Assembly: GCA_900556345.1 (NCBI GenBank)
Contig: USOM01000070.1
Location: forward strand, 1-5,732
Direction: 5' to 3'
Source: an uncultured Clostridium sp.
GTDB taxonomy: Bacteria; Bacillota; Clostridia; TANB77; CAG-508
DNA length: 5,732 nt
Part shown: positions 1 through 5,520 of the stretch, in pieces
How the letters are laid out: each line of letters opens with the position of its first letter
Position numbering within the stretch: position 1 is the first letter of the stretch
Position numbers and translations under genes: made by a program
Notes under the pieces: generated by a model
The model's database searches: none
Told to the model about the DNA's origin: nothing
What the model saw: the letters and a program-made list of their open reading frames with translations, nothing else

Positions 1-21
1 AATATTAATAAATAATTAATG

Positions 22-67
22 AAATCTTAACAAAGTTATGCTATAATAACTTCGTTAAGATTTTTTT
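22..67 (+). terminator. Hairpin with T-run, probable terminator of the upstream gene
   Basis: Arms 22-31 and 54-63 pair perfectly over 10 bp. After one A/C mismatch (32/53), 33-39 pairs with 46-52 around a six-base loop, and T61-T67 follows. This is the shape of a rho-independent terminator on the + strand and should end transcription entering from the left. It stops only 11 bases before the start codon at 79, so the next gene needs its own promoter or must use read-through. A promoter sequence lies inside the hairpin, so the same DNA may do both jobs. Confidence 0.65.
39..47 (+). promoter_or_regulatory. Extended -10 promoter candidate for the glycosyltransferase gene
   Basis: TGCTATAAT at 39-47 is a perfect extended -10 element (TGN followed by TATAAT). 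No good -35 box sits 16-18 bases upstream, which extended -10 promoters tolerate. Transcription would begin near position 54 and give a leader of about 25 nucleotides holding the AAGGGG Shine-Dalgarno site at 68-73. The element lies in the loop and inner arm of the inverted repeat at 22-63, so the dyad could also act as an operator. Chance is possible in such AT-rich DNA. Confidence 0.45.
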
Positions 68-78
68 AAGGGGAAAAA

Positions 79-1095
79 ATGAAAGTACTACTATATACAG
101 AAAATGAAAAAATATTATCCAAAAGTGGTCTAGGAAAAGCCATAAAACATCAAATGAATGCTCTAAAAGCTGTAAATATTGAATACACAACAAATCCTAA
201 AGACGATTTCGACATAGCACATATAAATTTTTACGGCTTAAAATCATATAGACTAGCCAAAAAGCTAAAAAAGCAAGGCAAAAAAATAGTATATCACGCA
301 CATAGCACCGAAGAAGATTTTAGAAATAGCTTTATATTTTCAAATCAAGTATCAAAACTATTCAAAAAATGGCTTATAAAGTGCTATACACTTGGAGACG
401 CAATAATTACACCAACAGAATACTCAAAGAAACTATTACAAAGCTATGGAATAAAAAATGACATATATGTAGTATCAAACGGTGTGGAATTAAAAAATTT
501 CGGACACGACGAAAAAGCAGGTAGAGAGTTTAGAAAAAAATACAATTTCCAAAAAGATGACAAAATTATTGTGGGAATAGGATTGTATATTGAAAGAAAA
601 GGAATAATAGATTTTGTAGAACTTGCCAAGCAAATGCCTGAATATAAATTCATTTGGTTCGGGTATAGTCCATTAATTTTTTCAAGAAAAAAGGTTAGAA
701 AAGCGGTTAACACAAAGCTGGATAATTTAATATTTGCGGGATATGTGGAACAAGAAACAATTTGTAAAGCTTTAAATGGATGTAATGTCTATATTGCCCC
801 AACATATGAAGAAACAGAAGGGATAACAATTATAGAATCTGCAAGCTGTAAAACTAATATGGTTGTAAGGGATATACCTGTTTTTGATGGCTGGCTTGTT
901 AATGGAAAAAATGTTTATATGGCAAAAAATGTGAATGAGTTTAAAGAAAAAATTGAAGACATTATTAATGGAAAATTGCCTAGCTTGGTTAAAGAAGCTT
1001 ATAATATAGCAGAAGAAAGAAAAAGCGAAAATGTGGGTAAGAAATTAAAAGATGCTTATGAAAAAACCATAAAAAATGATAATATCATACAATAA
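79..1095 (+). CDS. GT4-family glycosyltransferase, probably membrane glycolipid synthesis
   Basis: This is a full-length (338 aa) retaining GT-B glycosyltransferase of family GT4. Visible landmarks are the N-terminal glycine-rich acceptor loop SGLGKA (residues 16-21), the linker motif SNGVEL (133-138), the donor-phosphate motif GLYIERKG (168-175), and the GT4 signature EX7E made by E245 and E253 within the YEETEGITIIE segment. There is no signal peptide or membrane span, so it should act in the cytoplasm, possibly bound to the membrane surface through its Lys-rich patches. Its overall pattern recalls the Bacillota enzymes that add a second sugar to glucosyl-diacylglycerol (LafB/CpoA type). 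That acceptor is inferred by resemblance from memory, and a capsule or other glycan role remains possible. The start is supported by AAGGGG at 68-73, five bases upstream. A terminator directly downstream suggests a single-gene transcript. Confidence 0.85.
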   Translation: MKVLLYTENEKILSKSGLGKAIKHQMNALKAVNIEYTTNPKDDFDIAHINFYGLKSYRLAKKLKKQGKKIVYHAHSTEEDFRNSFIFSNQVSKLFKKWLIKCYTLGDAIITPTEYSKKLLQSYGIKNDIYVVSNGVELKNFGHDEKAGREFRKKYNFQKDDKIIVGIGLYIERKGIIDFVELAKQMPEYKFIWFGYSPLIFSRKKVRKAVNTKLDNLIFAGYVEQETICKALNGCNVYIAPTYEETEGITIIESASCKTNMVVRDIPVFDGWLVNGKNVYMAKNVNEFKEKIEDIINGKLPSLVKEAYNIAEERKSENVGKKLKDAYEKTIKNDNIIQ

Positions 1096-1119
1096 AAAAT
1101 GCTTAAAATATAAGAAAAT

Positions 1120-1160
1120 AAAAATGCGAGGTAGAAATATCTCGCATTTTTGGGGATTTT
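1120..1160 (+). terminator. Strong rho-independent terminator after the glycosyltransferase gene
   Basis: The arm at 1120-1130 (AAAAATGCGAG) pairs perfectly with 1141-1151. The stem continues inward through one G-U wobble and two more pairs to a GAAA tetraloop at 1134-1137, giving about 14 bp. T-rich sequence (T runs broken by GGGGA) follows to 1160. It closes the glycosyltransferase transcript. The flanking A and T runs make it possibly bidirectional, but no gene converges from the right. Confidence 0.85.
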
Positions 1161-1190
1161 TGACTTTGTTGTGTAATATGTAATTATAAG
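1160..1190 (+). promoter_or_regulatory. Weak promoter candidate for the integrase gene
   Basis: TTGACT at 1160-1165 is a good -35 box. The best -10 match is TATAAG at 1185-1190, at a long 19-base spacing. Transcription would start near 1197, ahead of the AAAGGAAG Shine-Dalgarno region at 1213-1220. The spacing is suboptimal and other TA-rich hexamers are nearby, so this is only a candidate. Confidence 0.3.
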
Positions 1191-1227
1191 GAAAAAATTA
1201 TTTTTATACAAGAAAGGAAGAAATGAA

Positions 1228-2207
1228 ATGTTTGGATTAGAACAAGTAGTAATTAAAGCATTAGATAAATTAAAGGAGATGAGAAATGAGAACGAATTTC
1301 AAAATGTAACGGAAAATTGGTTAAAGTCTAAAAAAAATTCGGTAAAATTATCAACATATTACAATTATTCTTATAGTGTTGAGAAATATTTATATCCAGA
1401 ATTTGCTGGGAAAAATATAACTAAAATAAGGGACTGCAACGACTTTATTGCAGAACTTTCGGATACATTGGCCCCTAAAACGGTAAGGGATATAATTACA
1501 AAATTGAAGGAAATTTTTAAATTTTACGAAGAGGAGAAAAATGTAAAGTTAAAGGTAAAGAAGATGAGTTTGCCGAAACTTGTAAAAAAGGAAGTGCAAA
1601 TATTTTCTAAAAAGGAAAAGGAAAAGCTGGAAAAATATTGCCTTAGTGAAAATAGTTTAAAGACTTTAGGGATTTTAATTTGCCTAAATACTGGTTTAAG
1701 GATTGGCGAATTGTGTGCATTAAAATGGGAAAATGTGAATTTGGAAGAGAGGAAAATTTATGTTAAAAAGACACTCGAAAGGGTTTATGTGAAAGAAGAA
1801 AGCGGAACAAAAGTTATTATAGATACGCCGAAGTCGCTTTCTTCTATAAGGTCGATTCCTATAAATAGTAAATTATATAATCTTTTAAAAAAGAATAAGT
1901 GCAAATGTAAAAAGGACGATTTTGTTCTAACTGGCTCAAGCACGCAATATGTAGAGCCGAGAAATTATCAATATAATTTTAAAATGACTTTGAAAAAGTG
2001 TAAAATAAAACCTCATAAATTCCATTCTCTAAGTTATCCAAACGTTTGGATTTGTTAAGACATACTTTTGCAAGTAATTGCATTGAGGCTGGTATGGATA
2101 TAAAGTCTTTGAGCGAGATTTTGGGCCATGCTGATGTTAGTATAACTTTGAATGTTTATGTGCATTCTTCGGATAAGGCTAAGAGGAAGTTTCTTGAGAA
2201 AATATGA
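1228..2207 (+). pseudogene. Tyrosine recombinase (phage/ICE-type integrase), broken by a 26-bp insertion
   Basis: The intact frame runs from ATG 1228 to a stop at 2056-2058 (276 aa); the conserved C-terminus continues two bases out of phase from 2058 to TGA 2205-2207. Residues about 24-110 look like the SAM-like core-binding domain and about 120 onward like the catalytic domain. Catalytic residues visible are R158 (in NTGLRIGE), K202 (in TPKS), H266, then in the second frame the Arg of RHTFAS, the His of LGHADVSIT and the nucleophile Tyr of TLNVYVHS. Deleting 2034-2059 joins H266-S-L to R-H-T-F and rebuilds a 317-aa enzyme with Arg at 269, His at 292 and Tyr at 302. Such enzymes cut and rejoin DNA at att sites. 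As it stands the product lacks three catalytic residues and should be inactive. AAAGGAAG at 1213-1220 supports the start. No excisionase gene or matched att pair was found, so it may be an orphan remnant. Confidence 0.9.
2030..2059. repeat. 26-bp insertion with perfect palindrome and flanking TAAG repeats
   Basis: ATCCAAACGTTTGGAT at 2036-2051 is a perfect 16-bp palindrome. TAAG occurs at 2030-2033 and again 26 bases later at 2056-2059. Removing one TAAG plus the bases between leaves a seamless integrase reading frame across the catalytic HxxR box, so 26 bases were added to an intact gene. The form resembles a short palindromic insertion with a 4-bp target duplication, or the footprint of a larger element that excised imprecisely. 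The palindrome has the central-CG layout of LacI-family operators (it matches the E. coli PurR consensus at 12 of 16 positions), which may be coincidence. Confidence 0.8.
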
Positions 2208-2267
2208 AAAAGTGTATATTAAATTTGTTGAAAAATGTATAGTAAAATGGCTGAAAAATGTATATTA
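2205..2267 (+). repeat. Three iteron-like repeats upstream of the DUF4143 ATPase gene
   Basis: Near-identical 16-17-bp units start at 2205 (TGAAAAAGTGTATATTA), 2229 (TGAAAAATGTATAGTA) and 2252 (TGAAAAATGTATATTA). They are spaced 24 and 23 bp apart, roughly two helical turns. The first overlaps the TGA stop of the broken integrase. A degenerate fourth copy may follow near 2280. Even phasing in the space before a promoter suggests binding sites for a regulator, possibly autoregulatory. That role is inferred, and AT-rich simple sequence could partly explain the similarity. Confidence 0.6.
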
Positions 2268-2271
2268 ACTA

Positions 2272-2300
2272 TTGAAATTCACAAAAATATAGTGTAAAAT
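2272..2300 (+). promoter_or_regulatory. Candidate sigma-A promoter for the DUF4143 ATPase gene
   Basis: TTGAAA at 2272-2277 and TAAAAT at 2295-2300 each match the sigma-A consensus at five of six positions and are exactly 17 bases apart. The predicted start near 2307 would put the Shine-Dalgarno site at the extreme 5' end of a leader of only about 15 bases. That weakens the case and leaves room for a start further upstream within the repeats. Confidence 0.4.
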
Positions 2301-2305
2301 ATAAA

Positions 2306-2312
2306 AAGGGAG
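2306..2312 (+). promoter_or_regulatory. Shine-Dalgarno site that decides the ATPase start
   Basis: AAGGGAG at 2306-2312 directly abuts an ATG at 2313, leaving no spacer, but lies nine bases before the in-frame ATG at 2322. The second ATG is therefore the likely start, and the protein begins MSLKKTEY rather than MIIMSLKK. Confidence 0.65.
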
Positions 2313-2321
2313 ATGATAATT

Positions 2322-3599
2322 ATGTCTTTGAAGAAAACAGAATATATCGAAAGGTTAGTAGATAAAAAAATAGCTGATTACCTAACAATATTTGGGGCAG
2401 TAAGCATAGAAGGACCAAAATGGTGCGGAAAAACATGGGCATCATTAAATCATGCTAATAGTGTAGTTTATCTTGACGATGATGAAACAAGAGCAAAAGC
2501 GGAACTGAGCTTAGACCTTATTTTAAATAATGAAAGACCAGAATTAATTGACGAATGGAATTTAATTCCCAAAACATGGGATGCTGTAAGAAGAAAATGT
2601 GACGACACAGTAAATAAGGGAAATTATATATTAACGTGTTCTACCAAATTAACAGATGAAGAACAGAAACAAAATATACATCACTCTGGTGCAGGTAGAA
2701 TAGGAAAAATTAGAATGCATACGATGAGTTTATATGAATCGGGCGATTCTACAGGAAAAGTATCGCTAAAAGACATGTTAAATGGAAACTTTAAAAATCA
2801 ATTAAATCCAAAAATAGAGCTAGAGGAATTAGCAAATTTTATAATTAGAGGCGGTTGGCCATCAAATATAAAAGTACCAAATGATAAAATTGGGATAGTT
2901 CCTAAAAGTTACATTGATGCAATTGTTGAGAAAGATATAAATGATGATAAGAAAAGAGATAGAAACAAAATGATGATGCTATTGAGGAGTCTTGCAAGGA
3001 ATGAGACAACAGTTGTAAACAATAACACACTAATAAAGGATATTAGCGAAATTGCAACTGGAAATGATGCAATAGAAAGTAGAATAACTATTGATGATTA
3101 TTTGGATGTTTTAAACAGACTTAATATTATAGAAAATCAACCTGCATATAGTGAAAATTATAGATCACCAAACAGGGTTGGAAAATCTGCAAAAAGACAT
3201 TTTACAGACCCATCTTTGGCATGTGCTTGTTTGGACTTAACTGCCAAAAAGTTAATGAATGATTTAAGAACTTTTGGGCTTATGTTTGAAGCACTTGTGG
3301 AAAGAGATTTGAAAATATATATGGAATATTTAGATGGAAAATTATTCCACTTTAGAGACAACACAACAGGCTTAGAAGTGGATTCAATATTAGAATTTAG
3401 CGATGGTGATTATGCAGCAGTGGAAATTAAGCTTGGATTTAATCAAGTTGAAGATGCTAAAAAAAGTTTGATGAGCTTTTATAATAATATGCTTAAAAAG
3501 CCTAAGTTTATGTGCATTATTGTTGGCTTTACAGATGTTATTGCACAAGACCCTGAGACGGGAATTTATATTGTACCAGTAACTGCGCTTAAACCGTAG
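2322..3599 (+). CDS. AAA+ ATPase with C-terminal DUF4143 nuclease-like domain
   Basis: From ATG 2322 the product is 425 aa; an in-frame ATG at 2313 would add three residues. The N-terminal AAA_14-type ATPase domain shows Walker A GPKWCGKT (residues 31-38), Walker B PELIDEW (73-79, acidic pair D77-E78) and a sensor-like strand ILTCSTK (103-109). The middle carries RGGWPS (176-181). The C-terminal DUF4143 domain shows HFTDPSLA (293-300) and a PD-(D/E)XK-like core, with D354 in GLEVDSIL and E368-I-K370 in AAVEIKLG. The gene looks complete, with ATP-binding and nuclease-fold residues intact. This family is abundant and multi-copy in anaerobic Bacteria and Archaea; its role is unknown, with proposals including mobile-element, toxin-like or DNA-processing functions. 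No cognate antitoxin or partner gene is adjacent. It follows the dead integrase by 114 bases and has no clear T-tailed terminator. Family assignment is confident, function is not. Confidence 0.92.
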   Translation: MSLKKTEYIERLVDKKIADYLTIFGAVSIEGPKWCGKTWASLNHANSVVYLDDDETRAKAELSLDLILNNERPELIDEWNLIPKTWDAVRRKCDDTVNKGNYILTCSTKLTDEEQKQNIHHSGAGRIGKIRMHTMSLYESGDSTGKVSLKDMLNGNFKNQLNPKIELEELANFIIRGGWPSNIKVPNDKIGIVPKSYIDAIVEKDINDDKKRDRNKMMMLLRSLARNETTVVNNNTLIKDISEIATGNDAIESRITIDDYLDVLNRLNIIENQPAYSENYRSPNRVGKSAKRHFTDPSLACACLDLTAKKLMNDLRTFGLMFEALVERDLKIYMEYLDGKLFHFRDNTTGLEVDSILEFSDGDYAAVEIKLGFNQVEDAKKSLMSFYNNMLKKPKFMCIIVGFTDVIAQDPETGIYIVPVTALKP

Positions 3600-3612
3600 T
3601 AAATATTTTGTG

Positions 3613-3695
3613 TTGGGACCGTTTCTTTTTTCATTGGGACCGTTTCTTTTCACGAAAAGATCGTTTCCTTTCATGAAAAGGAAACGGTCCCAATG
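3613..3695. repeat. 21-bp tandem repeats with an inverted copy (REP/MITE-like palindrome)
   Basis: TTGGGACCGTTTCTTTT occurs at 3613-3629 and exactly 21 bp later at 3634-3650. A diverged third unit with GTTTCCTTT follows at the same 21-bp phase (3655-3675), and 3676-3695 is an inverted copy. Two alternative folds are possible: a long one pairing CATTGGGACCGTTTC (3632-3646) with 3681-3695 over 15 bp, and a short one pairing 3659-3671 with 3677-3689 around a CATGA loop. No T-run follows on either strand, so it is not a standard terminator. The layout recalls REP-like sequences associated with Y1 (RAYT/IS200-like) transposases, but no transposase is in the window. Confidence 0.8.
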
Positions 3696-3707
3696 CGAAA
3701 AAAATAC

Positions 3708-3736
3708 TTGACTAGACTAAGCAAATGGATTAGAAT
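3708..3736 (+). promoter_or_regulatory. Near-consensus sigma-A promoter for the small ORF
   Basis: TTGACT at 3708-3713 and TAGAAT at 3731-3736 each match consensus at five of six positions and are 17 bases apart. This is the best promoter in the window. Transcription should start near 3743, giving an RNA of about 160 nucleotides ending at the 3855-3903 terminator. It begins 13 bases after the inverted-repeat array. Confidence 0.7.
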
Positions 3737-3766
3737 AGGTTTAGAAAATATAAAAAAGAGGTAATA

Positions 3767-3874
3767 ATGCAAATGAAAAGAAACGCCAGAACCATTGCAG
3801 GAGTATACACACACACGGGTAATTTAGTAAAAGGAAAAGTAAAAATATATAAATCAAGTAAAATAAACCTATAA
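3767..3874 (+). CDS. Small ORF, 35 aa, basic peptide of unknown function
   Basis: ATG 3767 is preceded by GAGG at 3758-3761 with a five-base spacer, and the frame runs 35 codons to TAA 3872-3874. The peptide starts MQMKRNARTIAGVYTHTG, is rich in Lys/Arg (no Asp, Glu, Cys or Trp), and has no membrane-spanning stretch. It is framed by its own strong promoter and a terminator; the 5' arm of that terminator is the last six or so codons, and the stop codon sits in the loop. The peptide family is not recognised. It could be a genuine small protein, a leader peptide whose translation blocks terminator folding and lets transcription reach the pilin-like gene at 3967, or a coding-looking stretch of a small RNA. 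The Shine-Dalgarno and promoter fit make translation plausible. Confidence 0.55.
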   Translation: MQMKRNARTIAGVYTHTGNLVKGKVKIYKSSKINL

Positions 3875-3903
3875 TTAAGTAGGTCTATTTTGCTTGCTTT
3901 TTT
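3855..3903 (+). terminator. Terminator overlapping the end of the small ORF; possible attenuator
   Basis: Arm 3855-3871 pairs with 3880-3896 over 17 positions, with one G-U wobble and one A/C mismatch, around an eight-base loop (3872-3879). T3898-T3903 follows. The small ORF's TAA is in the loop, so a ribosome finishing the ORF would cover the 5' arm. The gene at 3967 lacks a convincing promoter; the best candidate, TTGCTT 3890-3895 with TAAAGT 3913-3918, is weak. Read-through here could therefore feed it. Termination itself is well supported, regulation is inferred. Confidence 0.75.
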
Positions 3904-3966
3904 CGGTGTTTTTAAAGTAGTGCAAGAAATTACCTTTACCTAAAAATTAAAAGGGAGGAAGAAAAG

Positions 3967-4383
3967 ATGAATTTTAAAACAAAATTCAAGAAAAACAAAG
4001 GAATAACGTTAATTGCGTTAGTCGTAACAATCATAGTGCTTTTAATATTAGCAGGAATAAGCATAACAATGTTAACAGGACAAAATGGAATACTAAACAG
4101 AGCTGGTGAAGCTAAAACAACCAATGGTGTAGCACAAGGAGAAGAACTAATAAAGGTATCTGTGATGGATGCTTTAACAAGAGGAACAGGAGAATTAACA
4201 GATGAAAATTTAAGAAAGGCATTAAGTAGTAACTTGGGAACAGAAGGAAAAGATTACGAAATAGTTGGAAGTAAAGAATGCGGTTGGACAGTAACAATAA
4301 AAGAAAACGAAAAGGATTACAAAATTAGCTCTACAGGAAAAATAGGTGAAATAGAGAAAATTGAAGCTAGTAGTAGTGAGTGA
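3967..4383 (+). CDS. Prepilin-like protein, N-terminal part of a pilin-LRR surface protein
   Basis: The 138-aa product starts after a strong GGGAGG site (3953-3958, eight-base spacer). A short Lys-rich leader (residues 1-12, ending KNKG) precedes a hydrophobic helix at about 13-35 that begins ITLIALVV. This is the type IV prepilin layout, with cleavage expected after G12 by a PilD-like peptidase. The usual Glu at mature position 5 is Ala17 here. The segment TGQNGILNRAGEAK follows, as in many clostridial pilin-like proteins, then a small hydrophilic domain with Cys105. It ends at TGA 4381-4383. The same frame continues without another stop into the leucine-rich-repeat region to 5475, so this is probably the 5' part of one ~502-codon gene. 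Alternatively it is a stand-alone short pilin-like protein. Location is inferred to be membrane-anchored and cell-surface. No pilus assembly genes are in view. Confidence 0.8.
   Translation: MNFKTKFKKNKGITLIALVVTIIVLLILAGISITMLTGQNGILNRAGEAKTTNGVAQGEELIKVSVMDALTRGTGELTDENLRKALSSNLGTEGKDYEIVGSKECGWTVTIKENEKDYKISSTGKIGEIEKIEASSSE
4381..4383 (+). other. In-frame TGA dividing the pilin-LRR reading frame
   Basis: TGA follows three AGT codons and GAG. The codons on both sides are in phase (4384 is 417 bases, 139 codons, after 3967), and the next stop is at 5473. One base change from AGA, CGA, GGA or TGG would explain it. Other intact genes here have no internal TGA and use TGG for Trp, so recoding is not indicated. 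A sequencing error is also possible. Confidence 0.7.
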
Positions 4384-4413
4384 AGAGTTGAAGGAAATGC
4401 TGTAGTTGAATAT

Positions 4414-5475
4414 TTGGGTAGCAGTAATGATATTGTAGTGCCTAATTATGTTGATGGAGTAAAAATTACAGAGATTGGTGATGGCATATTTCAAAATTCG
4501 GAGAAAACAGGAGAATTAACAATTAGTGAAGGAATTAAAATTATAGGAGAGAATGCATTCGTACACAGCAAATTTTCAGGAAGTCTTGTATTACCTGATA
4601 CAGTGAAAGAAATAAAGAACACTGCATTTGCAGGAAGTACAGGATTTTCAGGAGATTTAGAATTACCTGCTTCGCTTGAAAAAATAGGTCAATATGCATT
4701 TGCAAGATGGACAGGAAATCTAAACAATTTAGTTGTACCAGGTTCTGTAGAAGAATGGGGAGATGGCGCATTTATTGGTTGCAGTGATTTTAAAGGAACA
4801 TTAACGTTAAAGAATGGAATTAAAGAAATAGGAGCATATGCATTTACCGAATGTACAGGATTTACAGGAACATTGAAGATACCAAATTCAGTTGAGATTA
4901 TTAATGATTTTGCATTCTTTAAATGCAGTGGATTTACGGCAGAACTAAAAATTCCAAACTCTGTTAAAAAAATAGGTGGAGATGCTTTTCAGAATTGTTC
5001 AGGGTTTACAGGAGATTTGATTATACCAGAATCAGTAAAACAAATTGGATTTGTAGCGTTTACAGGATGTACAGGGTTTAATGGAGATCTTATAATACCT
5101 GATAATGTTGAATTACATGATTCGTTTAGAGGAATGCCAATTGAGGGAACATTATATATTGGAAAAAATGTTACGGGGATGTATCTAAATGGAAAAGTGA
5201 ATGCTAAAAGGGTTATAATGAAAAGTATAATTAATGATTATGCAACGATGCAATTTCTTCCTAACATAGAATCTTGTTGGATATCTTCAGATATAATAAA
5301 AGATATTGAAACTATAAAAATGTTTACATATGAAGATACTATAAAAAATAAAAATATGGTGATTTATACTGATGCTACTGAAGATGATGAAAATTGGCCA
5401 AAAGACTGGAATCCAAATACTCTAAAAGTAGTATATGAAACATCATTAGACAAATATTACGAATTAACAGATTAA
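4414..5475 (+). CDS. BspA-type leucine-rich-repeat protein, separated head of the pilin-LRR gene
   Basis: Open sequence in this frame runs from 4384; the first usable start codon is TTG 4414 (353 aa) with no good Shine-Dalgarno site, so independent translation is doubtful. Numbering from TTG, residues 35-225 are eight LRR_5 (TpLRR/BspA-type) units: the first 23 residues, the rest 24, with pattern L-x-I-P-x-S-V-x-x-I-G-x-x-A-F-x-x-C-S/T-G-F-x-G. A partial unit precedes them (about 10-34) and degraded ones follow (226-260). Residues 261-353 form a non-repeat C-terminal domain with no LPXTG motif or membrane span. Without the pilin-like segment the protein has no export signal, which supports a single original gene from 3967. 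BspA-like repeats commonly mediate adhesion to host proteins or other bacteria; that role is inferred. The fragment is probably silent unless TGA is read through or reinitiation occurs. Confidence 0.8.
   Translation: MGSSNDIVVPNYVDGVKITEIGDGIFQNSEKTGELTISEGIKIIGENAFVHSKFSGSLVLPDTVKEIKNTAFAGSTGFSGDLELPASLEKIGQYAFARWTGNLNNLVVPGSVEEWGDGAFIGCSDFKGTLTLKNGIKEIGAYAFTECTGFTGTLKIPNSVEIINDFAFFKCSGFTAELKIPNSVKKIGGDAFQNCSGFTGDLIIPESVKQIGFVAFTGCTGFNGDLIIPDNVELHDSFRGMPIEGTLYIGKNVTGMYLNGKVNAKRVIMKSIINDYATMQFLPNIESCWISSDIIKDIETIKMFTYEDTIKNKNMVIYTDATEDDENWPKDWNPNTLKVVYETSLDKYYELTD
4516..5088 (+). repeat. Eight leucine-rich-repeat units with a 72-bp DNA period
   Basis: Unit starts are near 4516 (69 bp), 4585, 4657, 4729, 4801, 4873, 4945 and 5017, each following the codons for an FxG(D/T/S)-like turn. 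The last four or five units are the most alike, for example IPNSV recurring in consecutive units and CSGFT/CTGFT turns. Such in-phase repetition permits copy-number change by recombination without breaking the frame. Confidence 0.85.
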
Positions 5476-5520
5476 TTTAAATGCATTCATTAATTAAGCA
5501 GAAAAAAATAAATTGTAGCA

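Noticed and set aside
444..713. Minus-strand reading frames, here and at 3158-3364, 3390-3674, 3936-4124, 4112-4297, 4222-4494 and 4541-4771
   Set aside because: All lie wholly or largely opposite convincing + strand genes, show low-complexity or non-domain sequence, and lack their own expression signals. The 3390-3674 frame also runs through the repeat array.
1096..1227. Attachment site or tRNA next to the integrase
   Set aside because: No tRNA-like cloverleaf and no direct repeat shared with the region after 2207 could be seen; only the terminator and a weak promoter were found.
2026..2060. Programmed frameshift in the integrase
   Set aside because: No slippery heptamer is present, and 26 extra bases, not a one-base slip, separate the two conserved halves. 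A clean insertion explains it fully.
2313..2321. ATG 2313 as the ATPase start
   Set aside because: It directly abuts the AAGGGAG ribosome site with no spacer; ATG 2322 has a workable nine-base spacer.
3659..3689. Terminator of the DUF4143 ATPase gene
   Set aside because: The hairpin is strong but is followed by CCAATGCGAAAAAAA rather than a T-run; the opposite strand lacks a T-run too.
3613..3695. CRISPR array
   Set aside because: The 21-bp units are adjacent with no unique spacers, one copy is inverted, and no cas gene is present.
4381..4383. TGA read as Trp or selenocysteine
   Set aside because: Other genes here use TGG for Trp and contain no internal TGA; the integrase C-terminus ends naturally at TGA. 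No convincing SECIS-like hairpin follows 4383, and the position has no conserved Cys/Sec role.
4397..4405. ATG 4397 after AAGGAA as a restart site for the LRR part
   Set aside because: It is in another frame and meets TAG after two codons.
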